From Dermacentor variabilis (lineage: Eukaryota > Arthropoda > Arachnida > Ixodida > Ixodidae), in NCBI RefSeq assembly GCF_050947875.1, contig NC_134573.1:65077815-65141814 (forward strand): 64,000 nt of DNA, in the 5' to 3' direction. Position 1 is the stretch's first letter, and every line of letters starts with the position of its first letter. This document shows positions 30,723 through 41,939 of this stretch, one piece after another. The translations under genes were made by a program, and so were the position numbers. The notes beneath the pieces were generated by a model. The model was not told the origin of the DNA. It did no database searches and saw only the letters and a program-made list of their open reading frames with translations.

Positions 30723-32036
30723 TTAATTTATGCCCTCAAAGAAGCGAATCAGGGACGACGCCTTCAAGCGCTCTCTGGGCACATCCGGGGACGCTGGAGA
30801 TCCTTGCCGACGAGCAGCCCAGCTGCCGGCGGACTCGCTGGCCGACGCCGCAGCTCGAACGGCGGACGACTGGCGAGAGGCCGCAGACGGTGGATCGAAC
30901 GAGTACCACGACGACGTCGACGTCGACGACTTCTCGGCGCGTGTTGGCTCGTCGCAGACCTCGGCCCCACATCGCCGGTCGGCCACCATCTCGCTCGCCT
31001 CTGTCGGCAATGTAGAAAAGTCCAGCTTAACCAGGCTGCGCTCGCTGTCGCTGCTGCACAAACCGGCGTCGGCCGCGACTTCCGCGTCGGTCCCGCAGTA
31101 GCGCCGCATTCGGCGGCGCGCCCTTTTAGTGCCCGTTGACAGCTCCACCAGGTCGCACTTGTCCAGGACCTCGAGCACGGGCATGTCCCGGATGCGGTCG
31201 TCTGATGGCCCCTCGCTTGACGGGTCTACGGGGGCTTCTTGCTCGAGTCGCGACGGCGACGACAGCGGGTCGTGTTCATGAAGTTGCGGAGTGGTGGCCG
31301 GCTCGGCGCAGCAGCCGCCGGTGACGATCTGCGTAATCTTCGAGAGCTTGCTACAGACTTCGTCGCCGGCGCGCAACTGGCTCGGCTTCTCGACGGTCAA
31401 CTGGGCTAGCCGCGACTTGACACGTCTGGCGTCTGCTTGCGACGGCGAATATAGCGCGCTCTTCGTGGCAGCCGCTGGTGGAGGGGACTTCCGGACATTC
31501 TCGTCGGTTATGGCACCGTCGGTCGGCAGGCCAGAGCAAGAGGCGTCGACCCGCCGCGCGGTAGATCCTGGAACGCTGTGCACCTTCTCCTCGAGGTGGC
31601 CCGTGTCGTGAGAATCGGCGATGGCCGCGACGGATGTTCCGGGTACATCGTGCGACTTCAGCTCCGGGGACAGCGGCTTCTGCTGCTGGACCTTGCCGCG
31701 CAGCTGGTAGCGCAGCGCGACGTTTTGCGTGGCTTCCAGGAGCACGGACAGGCGCCTGTCCTCCAGCAGCAGTGGCGCCCCCTTCTCGGTCAGCGTTGGG
31801 TTCTTGAGGCGGCCCTTCTTCAGTAGCTCCCTGACCATGAGGCTCTCGTCGAGCGCCGCCTCCTGGAAAGGCTGCAGGCACAGCGTGGCGGAATCGACCT
31901 CCGCGTGCGGCGGCTGCCGAAGCGCATCGTCGCCGTGTTCTTCGACAAGCCGCGACGGAACTCGCTCCTGCAGGTCCTCCTCGGGGTCCTTGTCCCTGGG
32001 CGCCTGGTCGCCCTCCACGAAGGCCCCTTCCGCCAT
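30723..32036 (-). CDS. Unknown intronless protein, paralogue A (437 aa)
   Basis: I do not recognise the family. The start is the ATG at 32036 (MAEGAFVEGDQAPRDKDPEE), chosen because the paralogue at 61251-62648 begins with the same residues and because upstream similarity ends there. Blocks shared with the paralogue: ERVPSRLVEEHGDD; MVRELLKKGRLKNPTLT; LSVLLEATQNVALRYQL; YSPSQ; RVKSRLAQLT; LRAGDE; KLSKITQIV; IRDMPVLEVLDKCDL; SLVKLDF; PTEASE; SSWYSF; SLIRFFEGI at the end. There is no signal peptide or membrane segment; it is Ser/Ala/Arg-rich and looks largely disordered, so probably intracellular. No introns are needed. A TATA-like box is 57 bp upstream of the ATG and ATTAAA follows the stop directly. 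A CR1-like LINE is truncated about 280 bp upstream. Conserved blocks between variable linkers suggest selection at the protein level. Confidence 0.75.
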   Translation of the reverse strand: MAEGAFVEGDQAPRDKDPEEDLQERVPSRLVEEHGDDALRQPPHAEVDSATLCLQPFQEAALDESLMVRELLKKGRLKNPTLTEKGAPLLLEDRRLSVLLEATQNVALRYQLRGKVQQQKPLSPELKSHDVPGTSVAAIADSHDTGHLEEKVHSVPGSTARRVDASCSGLPTDGAITDENVRKSPPPAAATKSALYSPSQADARRVKSRLAQLTVEKPSQLRAGDEVCSKLSKITQIVTGGCCAEPATTPQLHEHDPLSSPSRLEQEAPVDPSSEGPSDDRIRDMPVLEVLDKCDLVELSTGTKRARRRMRRYCGTDAEVAADAGLCSSDSERSLVKLDFSTLPTEASEMVADRRCGAEVCDEPTRAEKSSTSTSSWYSFDPPSAASRQSSAVRAAASASESAGSWAARRQGSPASPDVPRERLKASSLIRFFEGIN

Positions 32037-32092
32037 GCTCGTAGGTCCGCGCTCACTGCGCCCGTTGGAATTGGTTTCGATCACCTGCGGCT

Positions 32093-32100
32093 CTTTTTAT
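32093..32100 (-). promoter_or_regulatory. TATA-like box of paralogue A
   Basis: ATAAAAAG on the minus strand, 57 bp upstream of the ATG, leaving room for initiation about 30 bp downstream at 32060-32066. The position parallels that in paralogue B. Confidence 0.5.
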
Positions 32101-32317
32101 GTGCCCGCCAAAGTACGATACGCGAGCGTTATTAAAGCGAATAGCTCTCTTCGGCTCTTCCACCCGTTTTCGGTGTCGCTTTGAATTCAAAGGTGCCGAT
32201 GCAAAGAGCGTGTGCTCTCGAGCGACCAAGTTGCGGAGAGCGTTCGTTGCCTATCACCGACAGGAAACATATTAAATTCAAAAACCTTTGATGCGAATGT
32301 AATTCTGTGAATCTGTC

Positions 32318-33112
32318 TAGGTCGAGTTTGACGATACATTCTTTTCACAAGATAAGAAAAACCTAATGGTTGGCTGCATCTATGGTTCACCCTCATCATC
32401 TGGAAGCGCGTTTTGCTTAGCCCTAGGTAATTTGCTACATAATTTAACATTCGAACAGAAAAATGTCATTATCATGGGCGATATTAATATTAACCTTTTA
32501 GATACATCCAACACACTACTTAATGATTACGTTAGCTGCCTCAATGGGTTCGGATATGGAAACCTAAGTACTCTTCCAACTCATTGTCCCACGGATAATC
32601 GGCTTATCGACCACATAGTATCCAATCTTCTTACTAACCCTGACTGTGGTGTTGTCGAAGCTTCAATAACCGATCATTACCCAACATTCGTGCGCTTAAC
32701 TTCTACTGCTGGCACTACCGATGCAAGCTTCACCAGAAATAAGTTTAATTCGTCAATTTTTATTGAATTAATTGCCGCTTCAGACTGGTCCCCAGTAATG
32801 GTATGTGATAACCCTGAAACTGCCTATAATACATTCTCACAAATAATTTCTAATGCTATTTCAGGTTCCACGGTACTAATGAAGTGTAAAAAAACGTTTT
32901 CAGCTCCTCGTAACCCATGGTTATCAACTAGTTTGCTAAATTGCTTAAGGAAAAAAGATAACCTTTACAGAAAAACAAAAAAACAGCCATTTAACACAGC
33001 ACTTCAGGAAAAGTATAATAAATTTTCTAACTTACTAGGAAAACTACTCAGACTAAAACGACGTATTATGAAAATGAAATTAAGTCTGCAGACTAAAAAC
33101 GACGTATTATGA
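32318..33112 (+). pseudogene. LINE APE endonuclease C-terminal part
   Basis: Contains LMVGCIYGSPSSS, IIMGDININLLDT (the GDFNxx block), LIDHIVSN and SITDHYPTFVRL (the SDHxPV block with its catalytic His). The N-terminal half of the endonuclease is missing. The frame ends in a 40-bp tandem duplication at 33051-33131 whose second copy has an extra A and shifts the frame. Confidence 0.7.
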
Positions 33113-33206
33113 AAATGAAATTAAGTCTGCAGGTAATGATGTCAGAAAGCAATGGAAAGTATTTAACTCTTTTTTAGGTCGGTCGAATCATAATTCCGAA
33201 ATAACT

Positions 33207-34874
33207 ATGATACAATCGGGGGATCTTCTCCTTGATAATCCCTTGGACATTGCAAACTCCTTCATCAATTCCTTCTGTGCGGATAATGAAGAGTGCGAAG
33301 ATTCATTGACCGAGACTTACCCCCGTGTGCCCCATAGCTTTTTCCTTCATCCCGCAACACCTGAAGGCATAGTCACACTCATTTCCAGCCTAAAAAATAC
33401 AGGACCTGGTCTCGATAACTTCAGTCCATCTCTCATAAAAACGATAGCGTACCTAATATCTGAAATATTCTGTCATATAGTGAACCTTATCTTTAAAACA
33501 GGAATCTATCCAAGTTCTTTGAAGAAAGCCAAAATAATCCCTGTTTTCAAGAAGGGAGATAAGCGTCTAACATCTAACTACCGCCCTATAGCTATACTTT
33601 CATTCTTCAGTAAAATTATTGAAAAACTAATCGGAACACGTTTATCGACCTATTTATCAAAATTTTGCATCCTATCACCAAATCAATTTGGGTTTCGGGA
33701 AGGTTACTCAACTGATTTGGCATTAATATTTCTAACAGACAAGATTCGGCAGGCAATTGACACTGGAAATTTCGCTGGCGTATTATTTATTGACCTTTCT
33801 AGAGCATTCTATTCACTAGTTCATAACATCCTTTTTTGCTAAATTAGACTATATTGCTATAACTGGCCCGGAACTGCAATTACTACGTAATCATTTGAAA
33901 GATAGAGAATACACTGTATCAATCTCCAGCACTTACTCGCACCCTAAAACAACTAACATTGGTGTACACAAGGATCTATATTAGGGCCTCTCTTGTTTTT
34001 AGTATGCATTAATGACCTCCCAAAGTACCCAAAGTTCTCTGACTGTATCCTTTACGCTGACGACACTACCATCTTCTCCTCAGACAAAAGTCTTGATTCA
34101 TTGATGTGTAAGGTTAATCACGACGCGGCTAATATTGTAACCTGGTGCCAACTAAACAGACTACACATTAATACTGACAAATCTAACTTCGTCATCTTCT
34201 CAGCTAAACAAAAACATATCTCAGTGTATCCATCGCTAACCTTTGCTTCGAGTGTACTTTATCCTTCTGATAGTGTACTTTTTCTTGGCGTCATATTAAA
34301 TAAACACCTAAAATTTGACGAGCGTGTTTTATCCTTAACAAAGAAGGCAGCATATGGAATTAGAATATTAATTAAAGTTCGAAATTTCTTTAATATGAAG
34401 ACACTCATCCCCCTCTACTACGCTTTTATTCACACGCATATTAATTATTACATATCATCATGGGGAAACACGTATTCCACACATTTATCTCCACTACAGC
34501 ATACCCAAAATCAAGCAATTCGCATCATTACACGTAGCAGCTACACATCGGAAGCATCTCCACCGCTCAGATCTAACGGCATTTTATCGTTACAGAAACT
34601 AAATAAATACTCACTTGGAATACTTGTTTATAAATCTGTTAACGGAAGGCTCCTATTCCCTATATTTACTACTAGCCAGTATCCATATTCCACGTCTACC
34701 CGTTTCGCTTCTACCAGCAGCTATTTACTACCAAAACCTAGAACTAATTATGGTAAATTTACTACTAATTTCTCAGCCACACTACTTTGGAACTCATTAC
34801 CGTGTCATATTAAGATATTCTCTCATTTTTACACATTCAAATCAAACCTTTGTAAATTTTTGCACTCAATATAA
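33207..34874 (+). pseudogene. LINE reverse transcriptase, frameshifted
   Basis: Frame 1 (33207-33842): AKIIPVFKKGDKRLTSNYRP, ILSFFSKIIEKLI, QFGFREGYSTDLAL and FIDLSRAFYSLVHN, where the usual Asp-Lys-Ala is Leu-Ser-Arg-Ala. The frame breaks at about 33842-33992, losing the GxPQGS region partly. Frame 2 (33993-34874): catalytic ILYADDTTIFS, TDKSNFVIFS, LFLGVILNK and the C-terminal thumb with LQHTQNQAIRI. It is not functional as it stands. Confidence 0.75.
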
Positions 34875-35118
34875 CAAGTTGATCTTTATCATTATATTAA
34901 TAAGTGCTTTGTGTCGTTAAATATTTTACAGCGTAAGCTAGTGACTAACTTAATATGGTGTCTTTTGTGTTTGCATATAGCTGCTTTGTATTTATATATC
35001 CTACTCATTTGTAATGGGAGGTCACCTGTACAGTCTGTTGACTATGGGACCTGCCTCTGTATGTATGTATAATCCCCATTTGTAACCTTATTATTATGCA
35101 AATAAAGAACTCTCTCAA

Positions 35119-35764
35119 ACAAGCTTACGAGTTCCATAGTGATGACATTCGAAAAGGTAAAATAAATATCTTGTCAGATTTCTTAAAACATCGAGAGACG
35201 TTACGGAAGTTGTGAATGAAAGAAAATATGCGGATCCCATGCACTGTGGAAACGGATGTAGGCGAAGCTTTGTACGCTGTTTGCTTTGATTGACGATAAT
35301 TGACGGTGATGACGATTGACGGTATCACAGGCCAGCACACGACCACCAGCGCCTGCAAACTACGCATACCTGCCTGCGACGGCACCGGCGGGGATGCGCG
35401 AAGGCGACTGCCATCTGGTGGTAGATAGTCGCCCATTTTAAAACTTCATTTTAAAATGGGTTAAAATGGGCGACGGTGCGAAGGTAGAACTCGGCTTCAT
35501 TGTGGCTTCCGAACGCATGCCTTCCGAGCCTCGTCTGTTAGACGCGTATTAGATTTGGGTATGTAAGCTAATGGGGCCGCGATTGCCGGTGTGCGTGCTG
35601 TCGCATGAGAGCTTTGGGGGGCATCGGAAAGTTTAGTTGCTGTGGTGGAGCGCTCGGGTATCTGCCTTTCCTCCCGTCTCCATCTCCCCCTGGTGCAGGA
35701 GAAGGCTGCGGCACCGCTACGTATGTGCCGGTTAACGGCTCTGCTCTTTACGGAATCACTCTAT
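35119..35764. other. No gene; short palindrome at 35429-35474
   Basis: The only structure seen is GTCGCCCATTTTAA (35429-35442) with its complement at 35461-35474 around CATTTTAAAATG. This could form a hairpin and looks like a local inverted duplication. Confidence 0.45.
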
Positions 35765-35900
35765 GGGCCCTATAACGTCAAACTATTCCAATATGTTTTT
35801 ATTCCAATCTCCTGACGTCAAATTTGCGTAACCGCCGATGCAAGGATCGGGCGATCACCCGCAGGGTTCTCTGAACAGACTAATCAAACGCTCGCCTCGC

Positions 35901-35924
35901 TCATCATCATCATCATCATCATCC

Positions 35925-35956
<32 letters not shown>
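35901..35956. repeat. (CAT)n microsatellite = RTE tail
   Basis: About 18 CAT units with one CCT interruption form the 3' tail of the minus-strand RTE; the plus-strand copy has only two GATG units. Confidence 0.9.
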
Positions 35957-35958
<2 letters not shown>

Positions 35959-35960
35959 GG

Positions 35961-36248
35961 CTACACCAACTGCAGGGCAAAGGCCTCTCCCATACTTCTC
36001 GCCCGGTCATGTACTAATTGTGGCCATGCTGTCCCTGCAAACTTCTTAATTTCATCCGTCCACCTAACTTTCTGCCGCCCCCTGGTACGCTTTCCTTCTC
36101 TTGGAATCCAGTCCGTAACCCTTCGGTTATCTTCCCTCCTCATTAAATGCCCTTCCCATGCCCCCATTCCTTTTTCTTGATTTCAACTAAGATGTCATTA
36201 ACTCGCATTTGTTCCCTCACCCAATATGTTCTCTTCTTATCCCCCCTT
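35961..36248 (-). pseudogene. RTE C-terminus of the minus (host) copy
   Basis: The minus frames read DKKRTYWVREQMRVNDILVE, then LMRREDNRRVTDWIPREGKR, TRGRQKVRWTDEIKKFAGTA and EAFALQLV with a stop, followed by the (GAT)n tail. This is exactly the part missing from the copy at 38575-41085. Confidence 0.8.
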
Positions 36249-36290
36249 AACGTCAGAATAATATGGAACAGAATATAGGAACAGAATAAA

Positions 36291-37769
36291 ATGAGGATAA
36301 TGAATACCTTCTTCCGCAAGTGGGATAGCCGAAAGTGGACGTGGAGGAGCCCGAACGGCGAGACTAGAAATGAAATAGACTTCATACTCTGCGCTAACCC
36401 TGGTATCATACAAGATGTGGACGTGCTCGGCAAGGTGCGCTGCAGTGACCACAGGATGGTAAGAACTCGAATTTGCCTAGACCTGAGGAGGGAACGGAAG
36501 AAACTGGTACATAAGAAGCCGATTAATGAGTTAGCGGTGAGAGGGAACATAGAGGAATTCCAGATCAAGCTACAGAACAGGTATTCGGCTTTAACTCAGG
36601 AAGAGGACCTTAGTGTTGAAGCAATGAACGACAATCTTGTGGGCATCATTAGGGAATGTGCAATGGAAGTCGGTGGTAATTTCGTTAGGCAGGATACCAG
36701 CAAACTATCGCAGGAGACCAAAGATCTGATCAAGAAACGACAATGTATGAAAGCATCTAACCCTGCAGCTAGAATAGAATTGGCAGAACTTTCGAAGTTA
36801 AACAACAAGCGTAAGACAGCTGACATAAGGAAGTATAATATGGATAGAATTGAACATGCTCTCAGGAACGGAGGAAGCCTAAAAACAGTGAAGCAGAAAC
36901 TAGGAATTGGCAAGAATCAGATGTATGCGTTAAGAGACAAAGCCGGCAATATCATTACTAATATGGATGAGATAGTTCAAGTGGCTGAAGAGTTCTATAG
37001 AGATTTATACAGTACCAGTGGCACCCACGACGATAATGGAAGAGAAAATAGTCTAGAGGAATTCGAAATCCCAAAGGTAACGCCGGAAGAAGTAAAGAAA
37101 GCCTTGGGAGCTATGCAAAGGGGGAAGGCAGCTGGGGAGGATCAGGTAACAGCAGATTTGTTGAAGGATGGTAGGCAGATTGTTCTAGAAAAACTGGCCA
37201 CCCTGTATACGCAATGCCTCATGACCTCGAGCGTGCCGGAATCTTGGAAGAACGCCAACATAATCTTAATCCATGAAAAGGGGAACGCCAAAGACTTGAA
37301 AAATTATAGACCGATCAGCTTACTGTCCGTTGCCTACAAAGTATTTACTAAGGTAATTGCAAATCGAATCAGGAACACCTTAGACTTCCGTCAACCAAAG
37401 GACCAGGCAGGATTCCGTGAAGGCTACTCAACAATAGACCATATTCACACTATCAATCAGGGGACAGAAAAATGTGCGGGGTATAACCAACCTTTATCTA
37501 TAGCTTTCATTGATTACGAGAAAGCGTTTGATTCGGTCGAAACCTCAGCAGTCATGGAGGCATTGCGGAATCAGTGTGTAGACGAGCCGTATGTAAAAAT
37601 ACTGAAAGATATCTATAGCGGCTCCACAGCCACCATAGTCCTCCATAAGGAAACCAACAAAATTCCAATAAAGAAAGGCATCAGACAGGGAGATACGATC
37701 TCTCCAATGCTATTCACAGCGTGTTTACAGGAGGTATTCAGAGACTTGGAGTGGAAGAATTGGGGATAA
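36291..37769 (+). pseudogene. RTE endonuclease C-terminus and RT first part (plus copy)
   Basis: MRIMNTFFRKWDSRKWTWRS, then NEIDFILC and SDHRMVRTRI (endonuclease end). After a 200-residue linker come RT blocks WKNANIILIHEKGNAKDLKN, YRPISLLSVAYKVFTK, QAGFREGYSTIDHI, AFIDYEKAFDSVE and IRQGDTISPMLFTA. It ends by frameshift near 37735, where the frame 37721-38557 takes over. Codon-level integrity over 490 codons shows it is younger than its host copy. Confidence 0.8.
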
Positions 37770-38557
37770 AAGTTGATGGAGAATACCTTAGCAATTTGAG
37801 ATTGGCTGATGATATTGCCTTCCTTAGTAACTCAGGGGACCAATTGCAATGCATGCTCACTGACCAGGAGAGGCAAAGCAGAAGAGTGGGTCTAAAAATG
37901 AATCTGCAGAAAACTAAAGTAATGCTTAACAGTCTCGGAAGAGAACAGCAATTTACAATAGGCAGCGAGGCACTGGAAGTCGTAAGGGAATACATCTACT
38001 TAGGGCAGGTAGTGACGGCGGATCCGGATCATGAGACGGAAATAATCAGAAGAATAAGGATGGGCTGGGGTGCGTTTGGCAGGCATTCTCAGACCATGAA
38101 AAGCAGGTTGCCATTATCCCTCAAGAGAAAAGCATATAATAGCTGTGTCTTACCAGTACTCACCTACGGGGCAGAAACCTGGAGGCTTACGAAAAGGATT
38201 CTACTCAAATTGAGGACGACGCAACGAGCTATGGAAAGAAGAATGATAGGTGTAACGTTAAGGGATAAGAAAAGAGCAGATTGGGTGAGGGAACAAACGC
38301 GAGTTAATGACATCTTAGTTGAAATCAAGAAAAAGAAATGGGCATGGGCAGGACATGTAATGAGGAGGGAAGATAACCGATGGTCATTAAGTGTTACGGA
38401 CTGGATCCCAAGGGAAGGAAAGCGTAGCAGGGGGCGGCAGAAAGTTAGGTGGGTGGATGAGATTAAGAAGTTTGCAGGCACGGCATGGCCACAATTAGTA
38501 CACGACCGGGGTTGTTGGAGAAGTATGGGAGAGGCCTTTGCCCTGCAGTGGGCGTAA
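37721..38557 (+). pseudogene. RTE RT second part and C-terminus (plus copy)
   Basis: Carries the catalytic LRLADDIAFLS, KMNLQKTKVM, the YIYLGQVV block, the LTYGAETW block, and the C-terminal module GHVMRREDNRW, VTDWIPREGKRSRGR and QKVRWVDEIKKFAGTAW, ending ALQWA with a stop. This is the C-terminal end characteristic of RTE/endonuclease-reverse transcriptase LINEs. It overlaps the previous frame by 49 bp in another register. Confidence 0.8.
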
Positions 38558-38574
38558 CCAGGCTGACGATGATG

Positions 38575-41085
38575 AACGTTACACCCATCTTCTTTCCATA
38601 GCTCGTTGCGTCGTCCTCAATTGAAGTAGAACCCTTTTCGTAAGCCTCCAGATTTATGCCCCGTAGGTGGATACTGGTAAGACATAGCTGTTATACACTT
38701 TTATCTTGAGGGATAATGGCAACATGCTGTTCTTGATTTGAGAATGCCTGCCAAACGCACCCCAGCCCATTCTTATTCTTCTGATTATTTCACTCTCATG
38801 ATCCGGATCCGCAGTCACTACCTGCCCTAAGTAGATGTATTCCCTTACCACTTCTAGTGTGTCTCGCTACCTACGTAAATTGCTGTTCGCTTGTGAGATT
38901 CTTAAACATTACTTTAGTTCTCTGCAAATTAATTTTTTGACCCACACTTCTGCTTTGCCTGTCCAGGTCAGTGAGCATGCATTGCAATTGGTCCCCTGAG
39001 TTACTAAGCAAGGCAATATTATCAGCGAATTGCAAGTTACTAAGGTATTCTCGACTAACTCTTATCCCCTATTCTTCCCAATCCAGGTATCTGAATACCT
39101 CCTGTAAACACGCTGTGAATAGCATCGGAGAGATCGTATCTCCCTGCCTGACGCCTTTCTTTATTGGGATTTTGTTGCTTTCTTTATGGAGGACTACGGT
39201 GGCTGTGGAGCCGCTATAGATATCTTTCAGTATTTTTACATACGGCTCCTCTACACCCTGATTCCGTAATGCCTCCACGACTGCTGAGGTTTCGACTGAA
39301 TCAAATGCTTTCGCGTAATCAGTGAAAGCTATATATAAAGCTTGGTTATATTCCGCACATTTCTCTATCACCTGATTGATAGTGTGAATATGGTCTATTG
39401 TTGAGTAGCCTTCACGGAATCCTGCCTGGTCCTTTGGTTGACGGAAGTCTAAGGTGTTCCTGATTCGATTTGCAATTACCTTAGTAAATACTTTGTAGGC
39501 AACGGACAGTAAGCTGATCGGTCTATAATTTTTCAAGTCTTTGGCGTTCCCCTTTTCATGGATTAAGATTATGTTGGCGTTCTTCCAAGATTCCGGTACG
39601 CTCGAGGTCATGAGGCATTGCGTATACAAGGTGGCCAGTTTTTCTAGAACAATCTGCCTACCATCCTTCAACAAATCTGCTGTTACCTGATCCTCCCCAG
39701 CTGCCTTCCCCCTTTGCATAGCTCCCAAGGCTTTCTTTACTTCTTCCGGCGTTACTTGTTGGATGTCAAATTCCTCTAGACTACTCCCTTTTTCATTATC
39801 GTCGTGGGTGCCACTGGCACTGTATAAATCTCTATAGAACTCCTCAGCCACTTAACTATCTTATCCATATTAGTAATGATATTGCCGGCTTTGTCTCTTA
39901 ACGCATACATCTGATTCTTGCCAATTCCTAGTTTCTTCTTGACTGCTTTTAGGCTTCCTCCGCTCCTGAGAGCATGCTCAATTCTATCCATATTATACTT
40001 CCTTATGTCAGCTGTCTTACGCTTGTTGATTAACTTGGAAAGTTCTGCCAGGTCTATTCTATAGCTGTAGAGTTAGAGGCTTTCATACAGTGGCGTTTCT
40101 TGATCAGGTCTTTCGTCTCCTGCAATAACTTACTGGTATCCTGTCTAACGGAGTTACCACCGACTGCTATTGCACACTCCTTAATGAAGCCCACAAGGTT
40201 GTCGTTCGTTGCTTCAACACTAAGGCCCTCTTCCTGAGTTAAAGCCGAATTCTTTTTGTGTAGCTTGATCCGGAATTCCTCTATTTTCCCTCTTACCGCC
40301 AACTCATTGATCGATTTCTTATGTACCAGTTTCTTCCGTTCCCTCCTCAGGTCTAGGCTAATTCGAGTTCTTACCATCCTATGATCACTGCAGCGCACCT
40401 TGCTGAGCACGTCCACATCTTGTATGATGCCAGGGTTAGAGCAGAGTATGAAGTCCATTTCATTTCTAGTCTCGCCATTCGGGCTCCTTCACGTCCACTT
40501 TCGGCTATCCCGCTTGCGGAAGAAGGTATCCATTATCCGCATATTATTCCGTTCTGCAAACTCTACTAATAACTCTGCCCTGCGATTCCTAGAACCTATG
40601 CCATATTCCCCCACTGACTTGTCTCCAGCCTGCTTCTTGCCTACCCTGGCATTGAAGTCGCCCAACAGAATAGTGTATTTTGTTTTTACTTTACCCATCG
40701 CCGATTCCACGTCTTCATAGAAGCTTTCGACTTGCTGGTCATCATGACTGGATGTAGGCGCGTAGACCGGTACGACCTTCAATTTGTACTTCTTATTAAT
40801 TTTCGCAAAAGGACCTGCCACCCTCTCGTTAATGCTATAGAATTCCTGTATGTTACCTGCTATATCCTTATTAATCACGAATATGGCTCCTAGTTCTCGT
40901 TTCTCCGCTAAGCCCCGGTAGCACAGAACGTGCCCGCTTTTTAGCGCTGTATATGCTTCATTTGTCCTCCTAATCTCACTGAGCTCTATCATATCTCATT
41001 TAATGCCCGCTAATTCCTCCAATAGCACTGCTAGACCCGCCTCACTAGATAACGTTCTAGCATTAAACGTTGCTAGGTTCAGATT
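38575..41085 (-). pseudogene. RTE endonuclease and RT of the minus (host) copy, 5' and middle part
   Basis: Minus-strand frames in coding order: 40992-40489 endonuclease (ELGAIFVINKD, VVPVYAPTSSHDDQQVESF, LLGDFNARVGKKQAGDKSVG); 40458-40054 (DFILCSNPGIIQDV, CSDHRMVRTRI); 39991-39776; 39851-39069 RT (KVFTKVIANRI, AFTDYAKAFDSVE); 38851-38654 (YIYLGQVVTADPDHESE). Frames change at each break. The last part of the ORF lies at 35961-36253, beyond the inserted copy. Confidence 0.75.
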
Positions 41086-41939
41086 CCTCGTTCATAGGAG
41101 GTCACTTTTGTTTGCTTGAAAAACGAATAACATTGACTACACTGAGCGGCTTGTCTTATCTAATTGGCTGACAAGACGCGAAGAGCACGCTCAAGTGCAG
41201 AGGGATTCGATGGGGCCGAGCCACTGCACTGAAAATCGATAACCGGATTGAGAGGGTGGTGCCAACGTCTGCGATTGGTACGATTTCCCTTACTTAGCTT
41301 GCGGTGGCTCGTGGAAAATCGCGGCGGCATGCAACGGAAGCTTTAGAATGACGCCGAATCGCATCCTCAGCAAAGAAGAGTTGGCATAATGAGGTCTTAA
41401 ACGTACCGAAAGTTATTGGAAACGTTACACGGCCACGCAAAAAGTTTTATTATACGCAGTTAAACCCATGCTCTCCGGCATGTGCGAGTCGCCAGTACCT
41501 GAGCGATCAGCGGCAGCCATCTTTTATTGCTTTCGGATCGGGGCAGCCTGCGGCTATTCAGAACAAAATTCAGTTTTGTTCGGCATATTGATGCATCTTC
41601 ATCGTGTACTCGTCACTTTGACGCGGTGAATTTTTGCGGTTTCGTGACGTCGCATGACAGGGAGATGAAGTGGGTGCAGCCCGAAAACTTTTGACCAATA
41701 GCCGAGCGCTAATGGCCAAAAAGGGGTCGAACCAGAAATAACTATTTTTCTTTTGTTCGATCAAATCATACATAATCAGTGTGTACACTTCATATCAGAT
41801 GTGGAGCTATCACGGTTCTCGTGACGTCGCGTGACAGGCAGGTTAACGGGGTGGTCCAAAAATGTTTTTGACCAATCGCAGAGGGCTGATTGCAGAATTG
41901 GAATAGAAAAGTTTGGAATAGTATTAGGTTATAGCGCCC

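Larger units (their letters stand above)
32310..35118 (+). mobile_element. CR1/L2-like LINE, 5' truncated and decayed
   Basis: One element holds an endonuclease C-terminus, a reverse transcriptase and a 3' UTR ending near ATGCAAATAAAGAACTCTC. The domain sequence (GDININ; ITDHYPTF; YADDTTIFS; SWGNTYSTHLSPLQ with AIRI) fits CR1/L2/Rex-type LINEs, which have APE endonuclease and no RNase H. It is 5' truncated at about 32310 and broken by several frame changes. Confidence 0.7.
36254..38574 (+). mobile_element. RTE-type LINE (plus), inserted into the minus copy
   Basis: 5' truncated in the endonuclease, 3' complete with the short tail GACGATGATG. The 5-bp duplications AACGT at 36249-36253 and 38575-38579 are its target site. 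Together with the flanks they rebuild the TTAACGTTA expected in the host copy, where the family reads GGTGTAACGTTAAGGG. Confidence 0.8.
35900..41085 (-). mobile_element. RTE-type LINE (minus), itself split by a second RTE copy
   Basis: Flanked by CCTCG at 35895-35899 and 41086-41090. The 5' end (about 41085) starts with the endonuclease (LNLATFNARTLSSEAGLAVL), and the 3' end is at the (GAT)n tail (complement of 35901-35956). The body is interrupted at an AACGT site by the plus-strand copy 36254-38574. The piece up to 36253 continues the piece from 38575. Multiple stops and frame changes make it inactive. Confidence 0.75.
35765..41939. mobile_element. TIR DNA element (about 1 kb) interrupted by an RTE LINE
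   Basis: The left end GGGCCCTATAACGTCAAACT (35765 on) and the complement of the right end GGGCGCTATAACCTAATACT (ending 41939) are inverted repeats of about 27 bp with a few mismatches. Only 35765-35899 and 41086-41939 belong to it; the rest is the inserted RTE. The right part has an internal imperfect direct repeat (GTGACGTCGCATGACAGG near 41645, GTGACGTCGCGTGACAGG near 41821). No transposase is present. The target duplication is unclear. Confidence 0.6.

Noticed and set aside
30730..31324. Plus-strand frames opposite paralogue A
   Set aside because: They are antisense shadows of the conserved minus-strand frame; only the minus frame is conserved with the second copy.
36291..38557. Host gene for an endonuclease/reverse transcriptase-like protein
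   Set aside because: It is an RTE LINE with tail and target duplication.
35900..38574. Twin-primed (5'-inverted) single LINE insertion
   Set aside because: Both oriented parts contain the same 3' coding end, which twin priming cannot give. The AACGT duplications show two separate insertions.
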